This document shows, piece after piece, positions 37,401 to 47,689 of a stretch of 64,000 nucleotides of DNA. The notes beneath the pieces were generated by a model that worked only from the letters and a program-made list of their open reading frames with translations, did not search any database and was not told the DNA's origin. Source of the DNA: Seriola aureovittata (Eukaryota > Chordata > Actinopteri > Carangiformes > Carangidae); NCBI RefSeq assembly GCF_021018895.1, contig NC_079364.1, positions 2,722,401 to 2,786,400 on the forward strand, given 5' to 3'. The position numbers and the translations under genes were made by a program. How positions within the stretch are numbered: position 1 is the stretch's first letter; each line of letters begins with the position of its first letter.

Positions 37401-40051
37401 CATCAGCTCTGCAGATATTTGGTCTTAAACCAAAGTATTGGACAACTGTGAATTTTGAACCGGTGATGGTGCGAGATGAAAGGTCAGGGGATCACAAAAG
37501 TTAATACAATTCCTCCTGTGGTGGACATTTAATGACGATCCATCCAGCTGTTGTTGAGAAAGTTCATCCAAAAACCATAAATGTCGACCTCATGGTGGTG
37601 CAAGAGGAAAAGTCAGGGGATCACCAGAGTCAGTAAGATTTACTCTCTGGATAAGAGTGCGAATCATATGATGACAATAAGGGGGGTCAGCTTTTTCTCC
37701 AGGGTGAAAGGGAACCCAGTACAGTGTAGGTGAAGTTTTTCTGTCCTTACAGTTTCCCCTGAAATGTAGTAAAGTACAAGAACATCAAATACCTAGCACC
37801 AGAAAGATGCTGCTGCAGCAGGATGGAGAGAGAGCGAGCTGAACAAAGAGGACCTGCCTGTATAGACTCAGCCCACCAATCAGCAAACAGATGATCAACA
37901 GGAAACACCAAAATAAAACAGGATGTAACAGTACTTTAGTACAGAACTTACAGTAAATGTACTTAATTACTTACCACCGCTTCTAGTACAATTACTTAGC
38001 CTTCAACACACATATATTGTAATATTGTTCAACTCATCAATTACCCAACAAGATAAAACTCCTGAAATCCTGAGACCTAACATTAGTTAGCTAACTTGTA
38101 CCTTTAGGTTAGATTTAGAAACTAGCTAACATTAGTCAGCTAAAATATAAGGGCTAAAGTTACAAAACTTTAACCAGTATTTTGAGCCCTACTCTGCATA
38201 ATGTAGATATCTGTACCAAAAATTCACAGCAATCCACATGATAGTTGTTGAACTGTATCAGATCCAAGTGTTGGACTGACAAACATGCATGGAGCCATGT
38301 CGCCACCATGGCTAAAGACACTTTAACATATGAGGGATTTAGAGGAAGATAATATAGTTTATTTGTTTGCCAACATGGGGTAAGATCACCACGTCTTTAC
38401 TTGAAATGTTTTCCTGGCAAGGACAAATAAGACATGACTAAAGCAAACTCTTTCACTCATATTTTATTTATGACTATTCTCAAAAATAAAACAGCTAAAT
38501 AACAAGAATTGGAATACACTGTGTGAAAAAGGGTCTTTTGGTTAAGTTTGCCTCAGGTTAAGGGTAAATTGATCCTAGCAAGTGGGTAAATTGAGCCATT
38601 TGTAGATAAACAGAGCCACTGAATTTTTCATGTGTGAGTGTTGATAAAAAAACAAATGGAGTATTTCAATGTCAGAGGATGTTGAAGACAACTCTGTCAC
38701 TTAAAAAAAAAAAAAAAGCATTTTCCCATCCCCTTTTCCCCTGAACACAAACACTGAAATAGATGGGAAGAAAAAATAGAATTGTTGGAATGGAAAAGGT
38801 TAGAATACGTTGGTTGCTTTTATCCGTATGTCATCTTTTTAACAGTATGGACGCCCTCACATCTTTTGATCTATAGCATAAGTTTTTTACCGCTGCCACA
38901 ATGTGAGAACACAGATATCGGCGTGTGCAGGTAGTAATTAACTCCGTGCAATATTTACATGTAAAGAATTGTTGTATAATAAGTGATCCATGGAGAAATT
39001 AAATTTGTTATGTCATTCAAACTCAAATTAATGGTGATATCGTATAATGGAAACTAAAGCAGCCTAATGTTCAGTCACATTTAACCCTATTCAGAAGATG
39101 AGCACAGGCTGCTGCTTTAAAATATTCAAATGTATTCAAGAAATGATCATGATTTTGGCATGTTAATTGCATTAATTATCGCAGTGTATATTAAACAAAT
39201 CTGTACAGATGACTGACTGGGATGTGTGTTTATGCAAAGTGCTGCCACTGGAAACACGATTTCAAAAACACATTTCAGCCATAATTAGCTGACAATTAAC
39301 CCTCAAAGACAGACGTTGATATAAACAATGTTATTGTTGACAAATTATTTACCGCTCTCTCCCATCCCCTCGACCGCTCTTTTCTCCCATCAAGGTTTGG
39401 CGTCAGATCCACACAGGAGTAACAGGAATGGGGCGTGGGGGGCGGTGCTGGGCACGGCAGTGGCTGTGGCCATCGTGGGACTGGTGGCCTATGTCATCCT
39501 GAAAAAGAAACACCAGAAGGCTTTCTCTCACAGGAAACTGGTGGAGGAATATCCCTCAGACCCAGGTAAGCAAGTCGCTTCACCGACCCCTTCAAGTAAA
39601 TTCAAAATAAAATAAAACAAAAGACATGCCGTATATAATTACACTGCTATCTGTGATTGCTTGATCAGGATTTAATTAGGGATGCCAACTTGCTCTGGCA
39701 AACTTTTCAAATTAAAAGAATAAACAAACCCTCTGGTAGGTGGGGAGCTAATTCCAAACTCAGAACAAAATGCTAAAATAAAACACGATGAGTGAGTCAC
39801 TCACTCACTTGCAGGCTCAGTCAATTACGATTGCCTGCTAGTTCAATATTTTTGGCAAACAGTGTGATACATGAACCCCGGAAAAACAGGGAATAGTCAT
39901 TTTTTACACTTCTTTTTTTAATGGATTACACAAACATGAGTGTTTAGAAGTGCTACCAGGTGAGTTTTGTTAGCAGTCTCTATCATATTTAATGCACAGA
40001 AATGAGAGTGGTATTCATCTTCTCATCTGTCTGTAAGTTTTCCTTTTAGCC

Positions 40052-40122
<71 letters not shown>

Positions 40123-40575
40123 TCTTTCTCTCTCTTACACAAAAGCCCAAGCACATAACTGAAATGAACTGCATGTGTGTGTTTTTTTTCTTCCTGCTGC
40201 AGCATACAGGTGTGCATGTCAGGTTGAAGGCTAATTAGCTACTCAGCTGTAGCACATGGTCAATCTTAAAAACATACCTGCATATCTGAGGTCCCGTTTT
40301 ATACTGAAACTAAACTAAAGTGTGTTAGGTGGATTTTTTTTTCCTTCAGTACCACTGACTCATTAGTTTAGATGCAGGACAAAAACAAAGATAAATTCAG
40401 TGATAAAAGGAAAACATGAGTCAGTATTTAATGTTAACGTGTCTAATTTCCAGTTCTCAGATTAGACAACAGCGACCCTTTGGATTTGAACTTTGGCGGT
40501 TCGGCCTATTACAACCCAGGACTCCAGGGGGACAACATCCAAATGACCAACTTTCCAGGACGCCAGAGAAACTGA
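33619..40575 (+). CDS. muc15: mucin-15, spliced from three coding exons
   Basis: Joining 33619-34480, 39395-39565 and 40454-40575 gives 384 codons plus TGA. Residues 1 to about 23 form a signal peptide (MELYLKITAGLLLIVHAFHL). The ectodomain (about 24-300) is rich in Ser, Thr and Pro and holds about 14 N-X-S/T sequons. A single membrane span lies at about 302-323 (WGAVLGTAVAV to YVIL), followed by KKK and a roughly 60-residue tail. The tail has AFSHRKL, DPVLRLDNSDP and FGGSAYYNP, matching the human MUC15 tail pattern (FSHRRL, EPVLRLDN, FGNSSYYNP). Human MUC15 is slightly shorter (334 aa). Known role of the family: a heavily N- and O-glycosylated type I membrane mucin of epithelia and milk fat membrane. 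The tail YYN suits a Grb2-type SH2 site (inference). The ectodomain has diverged beyond alignment by eye, so identity rests on topology and tail. Confidence 0.93.
35850..36120 (+). repeat. muc15: tandem repeat, 'GGAAATAAATATGGCACTACG'
   Basis: At least four imperfect units of about 43-57 bp, each reading GAAATAAATAAATATGGCAC, TACGAAATA, AAAGTCTC or variants. They are followed by reverse-type TTTATTTATTTCAGAATTTA text (36075-36115), so the block may fold back. Lies in a muc15 intron. Confidence 0.75.
36600..36712 (+). repeat. dispersed teleost repeat fragment
   Basis: CGTCTTCTTCTTCTTTGGTGG, then AAAACCACCTTGTAGGCGCA, CTACCGCCACCGACTGGACT and GGAGTGTGGATCAGG match a sequence often found as a short repeat in fish. 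Recognition from memory only. Confidence 0.5.
37280..37700 (-). repeat. dispersed teleost repeat, reverse copy of the 980-1385 family
   Basis: Read on the minus strand, the same order of motifs appears as at 980-1385: AGAGAGTAAATCTTACTGAC, GGTGATCCCCTGACTTTTCC, then CACCACCATGAGGTCG. GCTAACATGCT-type words lie at the other end (37325-37350 on +). Confidence 0.7.
39395..39565 (+). CDS. muc15: muc15 coding exon 2: membrane span and start of tail
   Basis: 171 bases between CCCATCAAG|G (39394) and CCCAG|GTAAGC (39565/39566), phase 1 at both ends. It codes residues 288-344: a juxtamembrane SDPHRSNRNGAWG, a 20-22-residue hydrophobic span rich in Val/Ala/Gly, the stop-transfer KKKHQK, and AFSHRKLVEEYPSDP. 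The symmetric phase means skipping it would keep frame and join ectodomain to tail without a membrane anchor. Confidence 0.92.
39566..40453 (+). other. muc15: muc15 last intron, with CT microsatellite
   Basis: 888 bp with consensus ends (GTAAGC; TCTAATTTCCAG). A CT tract of about 80 bp (40057-40135) lies 320 bp before the acceptor. A fragment near 39990-40025 (GAGAGTGGTATTCATCTTCTC) is a piece of the 3525-4085 repeat family. Confidence 0.8.
40454..40575 (+). CDS. muc15: muc15 last coding exon: conserved cytoplasmic tail
   Basis: 122 bases from TTTCCAG|TT to TGA (40573-40575), coding the end of codon 345 and the last 39 residues. VLRLDNSDPLDLNFGGSAYY followed by NP is the most conserved block of the protein and gives the family assignment. 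The remainder (LQGDNIQMTNFPGRQRN) is shorter than the mammalian tail and does not align with its end. Other frames across this exon are open but lack similarity. Confidence 0.92.
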
Positions 40576-40905
40576 AAGGACTCCCAAGACCAAAGACATG
40601 AACTCCCTTGAAAGAAAAGTCTGTCACCTACTCTAACTGGCCTTTGATAGACAACTGATAATGTGGAGTTTTGTGAATAAGACTGTCTGAAAGTGAAATT
40701 TGTGGATGGAAATCACAAAGAGAGTTTGTCGGCCACCACAAATGACATTAATTGTCAGAATATAAATCGTGTTGTGTAGATTTATTGCACTGAACTAAAG
40801 GGATCACTGAAGGAAATCTGTCTGAAGTACACTGCCACAGCCAATATTAACTCTTAGCCATTTATGTATGTTGCCAAAGGGAATAAAATTCTTCATTAGT
40901 CTTTC
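40576..40905 (+). other. muc15: muc15 3' UTR
   Basis: About 310-330 bases from the stop codon to just after the poly(A) signal. No repeat seen. It ends in a perfect hairpin (40888-40917) abutting the AATAAA. The exact cleavage site cannot be read from sequence alone. Confidence 0.6.
40882..40887 (+). terminator. muc15: muc15 polyadenylation signal AATAAA
   Basis: The only canonical AATAAA within 400 bases after the muc15 stop codon. The perfect 12-bp stem ATTCTTCATTAG / CTAATGAAGAAT (40888-40899, 40906-40917, 6-nt loop) starts at the very next base. Confidence 0.75.
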
Positions 40906-41381
40906 CTAATGAAGAATATGCTTTGCAGTCAATGAAGGATATTAAAAATTCATATTTTCTATAACTTTTGATTTAATATAAATCATTTTTTGCGTGGCTA
41001 GGAGCCACAAAATTTTGTTGCAGACAAGCAAAACAAAGACATTAGAATATAATCTGATCAGATAAAGAGAAGAAACTAGAATGTGTCTCCTGCTGATGCA
41101 AAACATTGTAGAAGAAAAGAAAAGAAAAAGCAGCCTAAGTAACAGATGAGACAGGAGGCCTTTGCGATGAAATTCAGACGCCATGGTCAACAATAACATT
41201 ATCCATATCAGCTATCACCTGCTGTTATGGCATCAGGAAGGCAATAAGAAATTTAATTTGAACTGCGCCTTCAGATATTCCACAACTGGCAGTCACAGCC
41301 AGAGACTGAGAATTCAACCGTCAAACCAAAGACTTGAATTTGTTTTTCCACACCAGTGAGGGAGGTAGGTGGGTGTGTGGT

Positions 41382-41396
41382 GGGTGGGTGGGTGGG
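41382..41396 (+). other. potential G-quadruplex (four GGG, one-base loops)
   Basis: GGGTGGGTGGGTGGG with single-T loops, inside a longer G/T-rich stretch (about 41359-41413). It lies about 500 bp downstream of the muc15 poly(A) signal on the coding strand. Confidence 0.7.
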
Positions 41397-41413
41397 TGCG
41401 GGGTGAGGCTGGG

Positions 41414-42301
41414 TACTGTTTTGTTATTCATAGACTAAGGTTTTGGTATTCAGAAGGGGAAGTTGTGTGTTTGGTCTTTTAGCTCTACTCAGTAGCAACA
41501 ACTATATCATCATAATATACTGCTTAAATCTTCTGACCTCCAGGTGTCCAAACAGAGATTTGAGTTTCTCGCAGCGACAGCGTGCACCTCGGAGGGTTAC
41601 ACACCGGCTGTGTACCTGGATCAAAACTAGAACATGCCTTATTGTGAATACTAAAAAAAAACTATATTTTTGTTGTTATTCTTCTCCTGTGTTTGTTTTA
41701 ACTTTGAGTGACAACCTTCAGCAAGGAGAGCGTTTAGTATCTGACTCTTACAATGTGGTTGGACTCTTGTCCTTTTGTATCTAATGCATTTGTACGATAA
41801 AATCTAACAATACTACATAATTTCTACAATTTCTTACTTTTCTATGTTAGAAAAAACAAACTTTTATAACTTTACATGTGTAAACAATACATCCAGAAAA
41901 GACCTTTTTCACTTCCCCTGATCCTTTCATTCATCATTACCTGAGTGAGGCCCGTGCTAGATCAATATGCACCCTGATTATGATTGATATGTGTCTCAGC
42001 TCCGCCCAAACAGCCAACAATAACTCTAAATCTTTTTGTGGGGGGGGGTTACATGGAACAGCGGATCTGCTTCCTTCCCTCTCTGTAATTTCAGACATTG
42101 ATCAGTGTGAGAAACCTTTTTGTGAGAGAGTTTAGTGTCGTACTGTTAAAGAATTGCAGTGATTACTGCAGAAATAATGCAGAGCAGATGGTGATGGGAG
42201 ACTTCTACACTGGTTGCCACTTATTGTAAAATGTAATGAGACTTGATGATGCCTTAATAAACAACCCAACCCCCCAAAAATGTAAAAATGTTTTGTGTTT
42301 T

Positions 42302-42303
<2 letters not shown>
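41414..42303. other. no recognisable feature
   Basis: Unique-looking sequence with a short G run near 42040-42048. The open frame at 41443-41784 (+) has no recognisable domain. Confidence 0.45.
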
Positions 42304-42339
<36 letters not shown>

Positions 42340-42341
42340 AC
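42304..42341. repeat. CA microsatellite
   Basis: About 29 bp of pure CA followed by an interrupted CAAACACACA. Confidence 0.95.
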
Positions 42342-42359
42342 TCAGTATTACAAACATAT

Positions 42360-42665
42360 TTTGGCAAACACAAGTTTCTTTCATTCATCACAAAAACTTG
42401 CTCTATGGAGAGATTGTGCCTGTTTTAATTAAGCACAACAATTTAGGATGTGATTGTTTGGCACTGTGCTGAAATCAATTAACTGACGCCTTCCTGAAGA
42501 ATGTACATATTTCAGTATGGGGTAAAGGCAGGTTAATTTACACCTCCAGCTGAGCCAAATTAATTCCAATGAAATTAAATGATTGCTATCTAAATGGAGG
42601 CTATGTCAAATTATTACTGGCTGAATTCAAATTCATTTTCTTTAAACTAAATAGCCAGAAATTAG
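42360..42665. promoter_or_regulatory. candidate conserved non-coding element
   Basis: Unique sequence with the texture of vertebrate non-coding enhancers: TTTTAATTAAGC, CAATTAAC, GGTTAATTTACA, CAAATTAATTCC, GAAATTAAATGATTG and AAATTATTACTGG. These are many TAAT-core homeodomain-type sites in 300 bp, with no open frame and no repeat words. The call is inference from composition. Confidence 0.3.
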
Positions 42666-42669
42666 TTTA

Positions 42670-43020
42670 ATCTACAGTAAAAAAAAGAATCGTAAAACAA
42701 CGGTCAAAGCTCTGGCAGCCATGGCTGCCAAGCAAAAACCGTAATATTAAAGTAAAATATCCTAATTTAAATAAAGTGTAAAAACTATAAATTTACAGAA
42801 AGTTTCATTAATATTTCTAGAGAAAAACTTATTTTACAGATTTTCCCCAAAATTATTATGATCAATATTGTAAAGTAAACTTTTTGTTTTGGAAGACAGA
42901 GTAAAAAATACTGTGTAAAACAGAGTAAAATCATCTCAAACTTCAACTTGAAGTATTTGTGTTAATCTTTAAGTATGTAAAGTAATGTTAAAACCTGTAG
43001 AAGCACAATCTAATTACAAT
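42670..43020. repeat. MITE-like repeat with TGGCAGCCATGGCTGCCA centre
   Basis: An 18-bp perfect palindrome at 42713-42730 sits between TACAGTAAAAA...AACGGTCAAAGCTC and CAAAAACCGTAATATT. This is a layout I know from a common fish repeat whose copies carry ACGGTAAAA and CTGGCAGC words. The right limit is uncertain. Confidence 0.55.
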
Positions 43021-43088
43021 ATTTAATGATTCAGATACATTTTTTTACATTTCTACATTCTGCTGTTGGAACAGCACACTGATATTAA

Positions 43089-43125
43089 CTATAATGGCTG
43101 AGGACTATGTCCTCAGCCATTATAG
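43089..43125. repeat. perfect 17-bp hairpin with 3-nt loop
   Basis: CTATAATGGCTGAGGAC (43089-43105) and its exact reverse complement (43109-43125) flank TAT. Directly after it, CATTATAGGT recurs in short tandem (to about 43153). Confidence 0.92.
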
Positions 43126-43499
43126 GTCATTGGCATTATAGGTCATTATAGGTTAAATGAAAATAATTTCCAAAGCGTATGCATATTTGCATTTTGTCAC
43201 AGTCCTCTTCTGCAGTCTCTGAGATTGGACAGATTCACAACACACACATTTCTCCCAGAAGTAAAGATGCATGTTTAGTCATTTTGCTGGTGAAAACATC
43301 TGCACACTGATTCACAGACGGTGCCAAAGTGTTAATATACTGTTGCAAACACTCAAATGTAAGTTGAATGTCTTCATTATAATATAGTTAATCACTGCAG
43401 TTAGAGTGGAACTGACATTAAAATGTCTTTTTTTTTTAAAAGATATGGACATACACTGTATCTCTTTGTTTTTTTTTTGATGTGTTTATTCCCACACAG

Positions 43500-43815
43500 A
43501 AATGTAATATATGACATGTCCCTATATCAAGAATGATGCCGCCATATCACCTATAAGAGGATATATTATTATCACATATATACATCTTCTGGATAAATGA
43601 AGATTTAGTTTACAACCCATAGTAAAATTACATTTATTAAAAATTTGTAACATATTGCAACCATATTTGTTAATGATATATATTTATATATGCAAGTTTG
43701 TTAAAACAACGTACAAATCCTGTTTGTTTTTCTTATCAATGTTTATCTTTAATATTTACATATAATATCAACATATGCTGTATATGATATGTATTATATA
43801 GGCTTTAGGGGGGGG
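43500..43815. repeat. AT-rich dispersed element, inverted copy of 7840-8330
   Basis: Matches the reverse complement of 8060-8310 in several blocks (see that entry), ending near a short G run at 43809-43820. Confidence 0.55.
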
Positions 43816-44119
43816 GGGGTGCGTTTGATTGCTGCGATATGCGGGTGTGCGCTAAGAATAGTTCATAACGATGCTACTTAAATCCCACACAGGCAGTTAA
43901 CAAGCAGACTTGTTGAGATTGTCATTTCTATGTCTTGGCCAGATCTCCAGTTTGAGAGCTGCTTATGTATAATCCTTACAATCATGAGGTAATGTACAGA
44001 GTGCTGTGATTACAGGACGAGTGCAGGAGCTGAACATCTAGTGGGAACGTCATTTTGCCTTCATAAGTAGCTTTCGGTTTCCAGGAGAAAACTTGACAAC
44101 GCAAAACTTCTTTTTATTC

Positions 44120-44570
44120 CTCCGCGTCGGCGACAGTCGGAGCTGGAGGCCATATTGTTTCCTGGTAGTCCCAGGATATCTCAGTAATGCCTTAACGGAG
44201 CTTCTTCAAATGCATTCACTATGACTCAATGATGAACTGATTAGATTTTGGTGGCTAAAGGTCAAAAGTCAAAGTCACGGTGACCTCACAAAATGCGGTT
44301 TTAGCCTTGTGAACACGATATCTCCGCAACGCCTTGAAGGAAATTTCTTCAAATTTGGTAAAAACATTCATTTCAACTCAAGGATGAACTGCTTACATTT
44401 TGGGGGTCAAAGGTCATGGTGACCCCAGAAAACACTTAACACTCAAGACACACAGAAATTATGACAAAATTTTACACAAATTATTATTATTTTATATGAC
44501 TCTCGATAAACGGATGTGACCTGAAAGTAGTGTGAGTGACGGAGGGATACGACCACGAGGAGGTGATTTA
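44120..44570 (+). repeat. dispersed repeat with nuclear-receptor half-sites, copy 2
   Basis: GGAGCTGGAGGCCATATTG, then ATATCTCAGTAATGCCTTAA, GATGAACTGATTAGATTTTG, AAAGGTCAAAAGTCAAAG, GTGACCTCACAAAATGCGG, GATATCTCCGCAACGCC, a second GATGAACTG module and GGGTCAAAGGTCATGGTGAC. The order matches copy 1 at 25738-26170. A DR1-type GGGTCA-A-AGGTCA is at 44404-44416. Confidence 0.8.
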
Positions 44571-45004
44571 TAGTTTTTTATTTTATTAATTTTGAATGTT
44601 GTCAGAGGACAGGTGTCTTAAAGGAACAGTAGACGGTGGCATCGTGTGCATTGCCCTTTTTATCAACCATATTCATTCCAGTTATTGCATTTTATTTTGC
44701 TTGTCTGGTGTTTTTTAAAGTGAAACGTTATTTCGTTTTCATGTATTTAATTAAGTGAATCTGAATGGTCGTTACTACAGATAAAAAGTCTTGTTGTTTA
44801 ATGTGTTTAATCCACAACACGTCAACGCTGATGATGGCTTATAACAAGAAGACAATTTATTTATTATTTTTCTGTCTTAAAGGAATATATATATTTTCAG
44901 ATTCTCTTTCTTGCTTTCTTTCTTGTACAAAAAACTCCTGCAGAACAATTCTTTGTCCTGCACGACTGAAACATACGTCTTTGTACTTTCACAACATTCA
45001 GCTC

Positions 45005-45110
45005 GAGCCTTTAGCGCGTTAGCTTAGCTTAGAGACAAAGACTGGAGATAGAGGGGAAAAAGCTGCTCTGGCTCTTCCCAAACAAAATCTGCCTGTGAGC
45101 AACTCAAAAG
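45005..45110 (+). repeat. fragment of the 'TTAGCTTAGCTTAG' repeat family
   Basis: GCGTTAGCTTAGCTTAGAGA, CAAAGACTGGAGATAGAGGG and AAAAAGCTGCTCTGGCTCTT correspond to the middle of the family represented at 55818-56110. Confidence 0.6.
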
Positions 45111-46624
45111 CTCGACATGATCAACATGTTACATCTTGTTTGTTTAAACTGTACAAAAATGAAAGGTGTAGGTTTTGAGGTTGTGTGTTACTGGAGTGTA
45201 TTTCACAAAATGTTAAAACATTCCTTTGAATCTCTAATGGCGTATAACCAATGCCATGTGGGCTTGTTGAAAAAGTAAATAAGGTCTTGTATGAATGTTT
45301 GAAGGCTTGCACAGGGCGGTGACACCCTCCAGTCTGAAGCACACTATGGAAGTTGACAGTGCTTCTCTGAGCAGCACCGGCCTCATATTGACAGTCGGCA
45401 GCTCCCCGACTCCCACCAGAGACTCGAAGATCAGACGCTAAATCCACAAATGCATGTATGTCTAGAATGTGTCTTATCTCAATGTGAAAGGGGGGTAAAA
45501 GAAATATGCACAATAGCTGCAATATGATCAGAGTTTATATTTCCCTAAATAAAAAGTGAGCAGGGTTCAAACTTCGGCTCTGCTCTGCTGTCTTTAATGC
45601 AGTGATGTTGCGTAATGATGTTATTTTCAGAGCAAAACTATTCTCTGACATGACTGAAGATGAAAGGAATTTGTTTCAGTTTGTTCTTTTCTTCTCCATA
45701 GTGATCTTAATGAACAACATGTGATGGAATAAGCGTGCCAGTGTTTGGAATAAATCATCGACACTCAGATTCCCAGGTTTCACTTAATAACACAGGGGAG
45801 GTAGGAAGCGGTGGGATATGGAGGCGTCTGGTGTTTCAAAACCTGCCTCACTAATCCACAGAGACAAGTTCTGGTGAAAGAAGGAACAGCTTGAGCTCCA
45901 GTTTGGCAACAACTTTCAGAAATACACCTGGACAGCTACAGGCGCACTCAGGAAATGCCGTCGTTTACGTCTCCATTATTGGTGAATTTGTGGCACACAG
46001 GAGGAACAGAGTCTCAAAAATTTACTGAAACGCCTGAATAATTGAAATGTCAGCTGTCAGCTTCAGCCTCGTCTCTTGCATCTACAATCATGTTGTGCTA
46101 CTTGCAATTCCACGTTGCTCCCATCTCCACACACGATCTCTGGAGCTCAGCCGGAGTGACACCTCTCGTACCGAGGCGCTTCACCTCCGATTGCTCAGTT
46201 CGACGAATCCTGGTTGTTCCACACTTCGTCCATTTACAAATAATGGAAATCACTGAGCTCTTTGGAGCCGTCAATGCAGCAGAAATTGTTTTTGTGTCTT
46301 AGCCTCCACACAATCATGTGTCTGAGCTCTGCAGACAGGTGCCTCCACCTCATGCTCTGATCTGTACTACACAGGCGTGTGTCTCTCCGAATCATGTCCA
46401 AACATCTCAAAGATGATCAAGAGATACCTGAAGATACCTGAACTAAATTTCAAAGGATATCAAAGGATCTGAGTATCTATGTAAATGTGATATTTAAATG
46501 TTTCCTTTTTAATAAATTTGCAAAAATTGATGTATGGCATGTGCATTGTTAAATATGCCAGTGTGATGAAAACAAGATAATCACAATTTAAATCCATTAA
46601 AGAATAAGAAAAACATCACCAATA
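45111..46624. other. no recognisable feature
   Basis: Overlapping open frames at 45121-45522 (-) and 46042-46302 (+) show no known domain. Composition is near 42-45% GC and unique-looking. Confidence 0.45.
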
Positions 46625-47450
46625 GTTTAAAGGAGCAGTTTATACAACATTTTGGGAACGACTATAATTCATTCTCCTGTGACTCGTTAGATGAGAGATT
46701 GACACCACTCTCATGTCTATGGAGCTGGAGCCAGGGGACAATTAGCTTAGCGTAGCATAAAGATGTGAAACAGGAGGAAAATGGCTTGGCCCCGCCCCTC
46801 AGCACCGGTAAAGCTTCAGCAGTGAGATGCAGTGTGATAGTAAGTGAGCTTCAGAGGTGTTGGTAGGTGTATTTTTGAACTTGAGACCAAGATATGCGCG
46901 ACACTGGCAGCCACCCAGGGTGGCATCTTGTCGGGGGGCGGCATGGGTGGTTTGCGTGACTGGTTTTCTATCACTCATTTGAACCTCACGTCAATGATAA
47001 TGTCACCATGTGGATCTCCTCTCTCACTCTCAATATACAACTATATACGTTAACACACGTTAAATGTCAATTGTTCAATTTAAAATGTGTGTATCTTGTT
47101 TGAAGTGTGCTATAGTGTAGTAATAAGGTTCTTTTAAGAGGCAAAAATATTTGTGAGATGAAGGATTTGAGCAATATTTTGATTCTGTTATTTGGAAATA
47201 GTGTGTACCTATATATGTATGTATGTATGTATATATACAATATATATATGTATATACACTATTTCTATTTCTTTACTATTCTTGTTACTTTAATTTGGTA
47301 TAAATAAAGTAACAAAATATCAAATCGAACCAAATTTTGGTATTTATGATTGTGTATAATTTTGGTATTGGCTAGAACAGCCCCTGCATGAGAGAACCAG
47401 GTTAGCTGTTTCCCCTTGCTGTCTTTATGCTAAGCTAAGCTAATCACCTC
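46625..47450. repeat. two opposed parts of the 'GCTTAGCATAAAG' repeat family
   Basis: 46625-46800 reads in + orientation (TTAAAGGAGCAGTTTA, GTTAGATGAGAGATTGACAC, ATTAGCTTAGCGTAGCATAA, AACAGGAGGAAAATGGC). 47385-47450 reads in - orientation (CCAGGTTAGCTGTTTCCCC, CTTTATGCTAAGCTAAGC). The 600 bp between are AT-rich, with a GTAT/TATA tract at about 47210-47270. Probably one element split by, or flanking, other sequence. Confidence 0.55.
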
Positions 47451-47689
47451 CATGCTTTTGCTTTGTAATTAACCCACAGAAATTAGAGGGTATACACATA
47501 ATTGAACAAAACAATTGAGCATTAAGAGGAAATAAGAGTCTGAAGAGCAAGAGAGACAAGAGGGTGGAATAATAATGACAGAATTAAAGACCATTGTTAA
47601 TGATAAAACACTGCGAACCACAGTTGATTGAGGAAACTATTTTCTTAGGAGGCAAAAAAAAAATAAGAGAAATGTGCAGGTGTGTTTAG

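Larger units (their letters stand above)
34481..39394 (+). other. muc15: muc15 intron between coding exons 1 and 2
   Basis: 4914 bp, GT (34481) to AG (39394). It is filled with dispersed and simple repeats: poly-T near 34770, TATC units near 35088-35115, the AAATAAATAAATATGGCAC tandem block (35850-36120), a GC-richer fragment at 36600-36710 and a reversed repeat copy (37280-37700). From 37900 to 39300 it is AT-rich with no recognised exon; the fragment near 38190-38320 resembles the 37280-37700 family. Confidence 0.75.

Noticed and set aside
39328..39394. ATG-started extension before muc15 exon 2
   Set aside because: These codons are intron read-through; the exon begins after the CAAG at 39391-39394 and joins exon 1 in phase.
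40416..40601. 61-codon + strand frame
   Set aside because: Overlaps the last muc15 exon in a different frame. The correct frame is fixed by phase 1 splicing and the conserved VLRLDN/YYNP tail.
43809..43820. Short poly-G run here, poly-C at 52084-52096 and poly-G at 42040-42048
   Set aside because: Simple homopolymers; only length uncertainty is notable.
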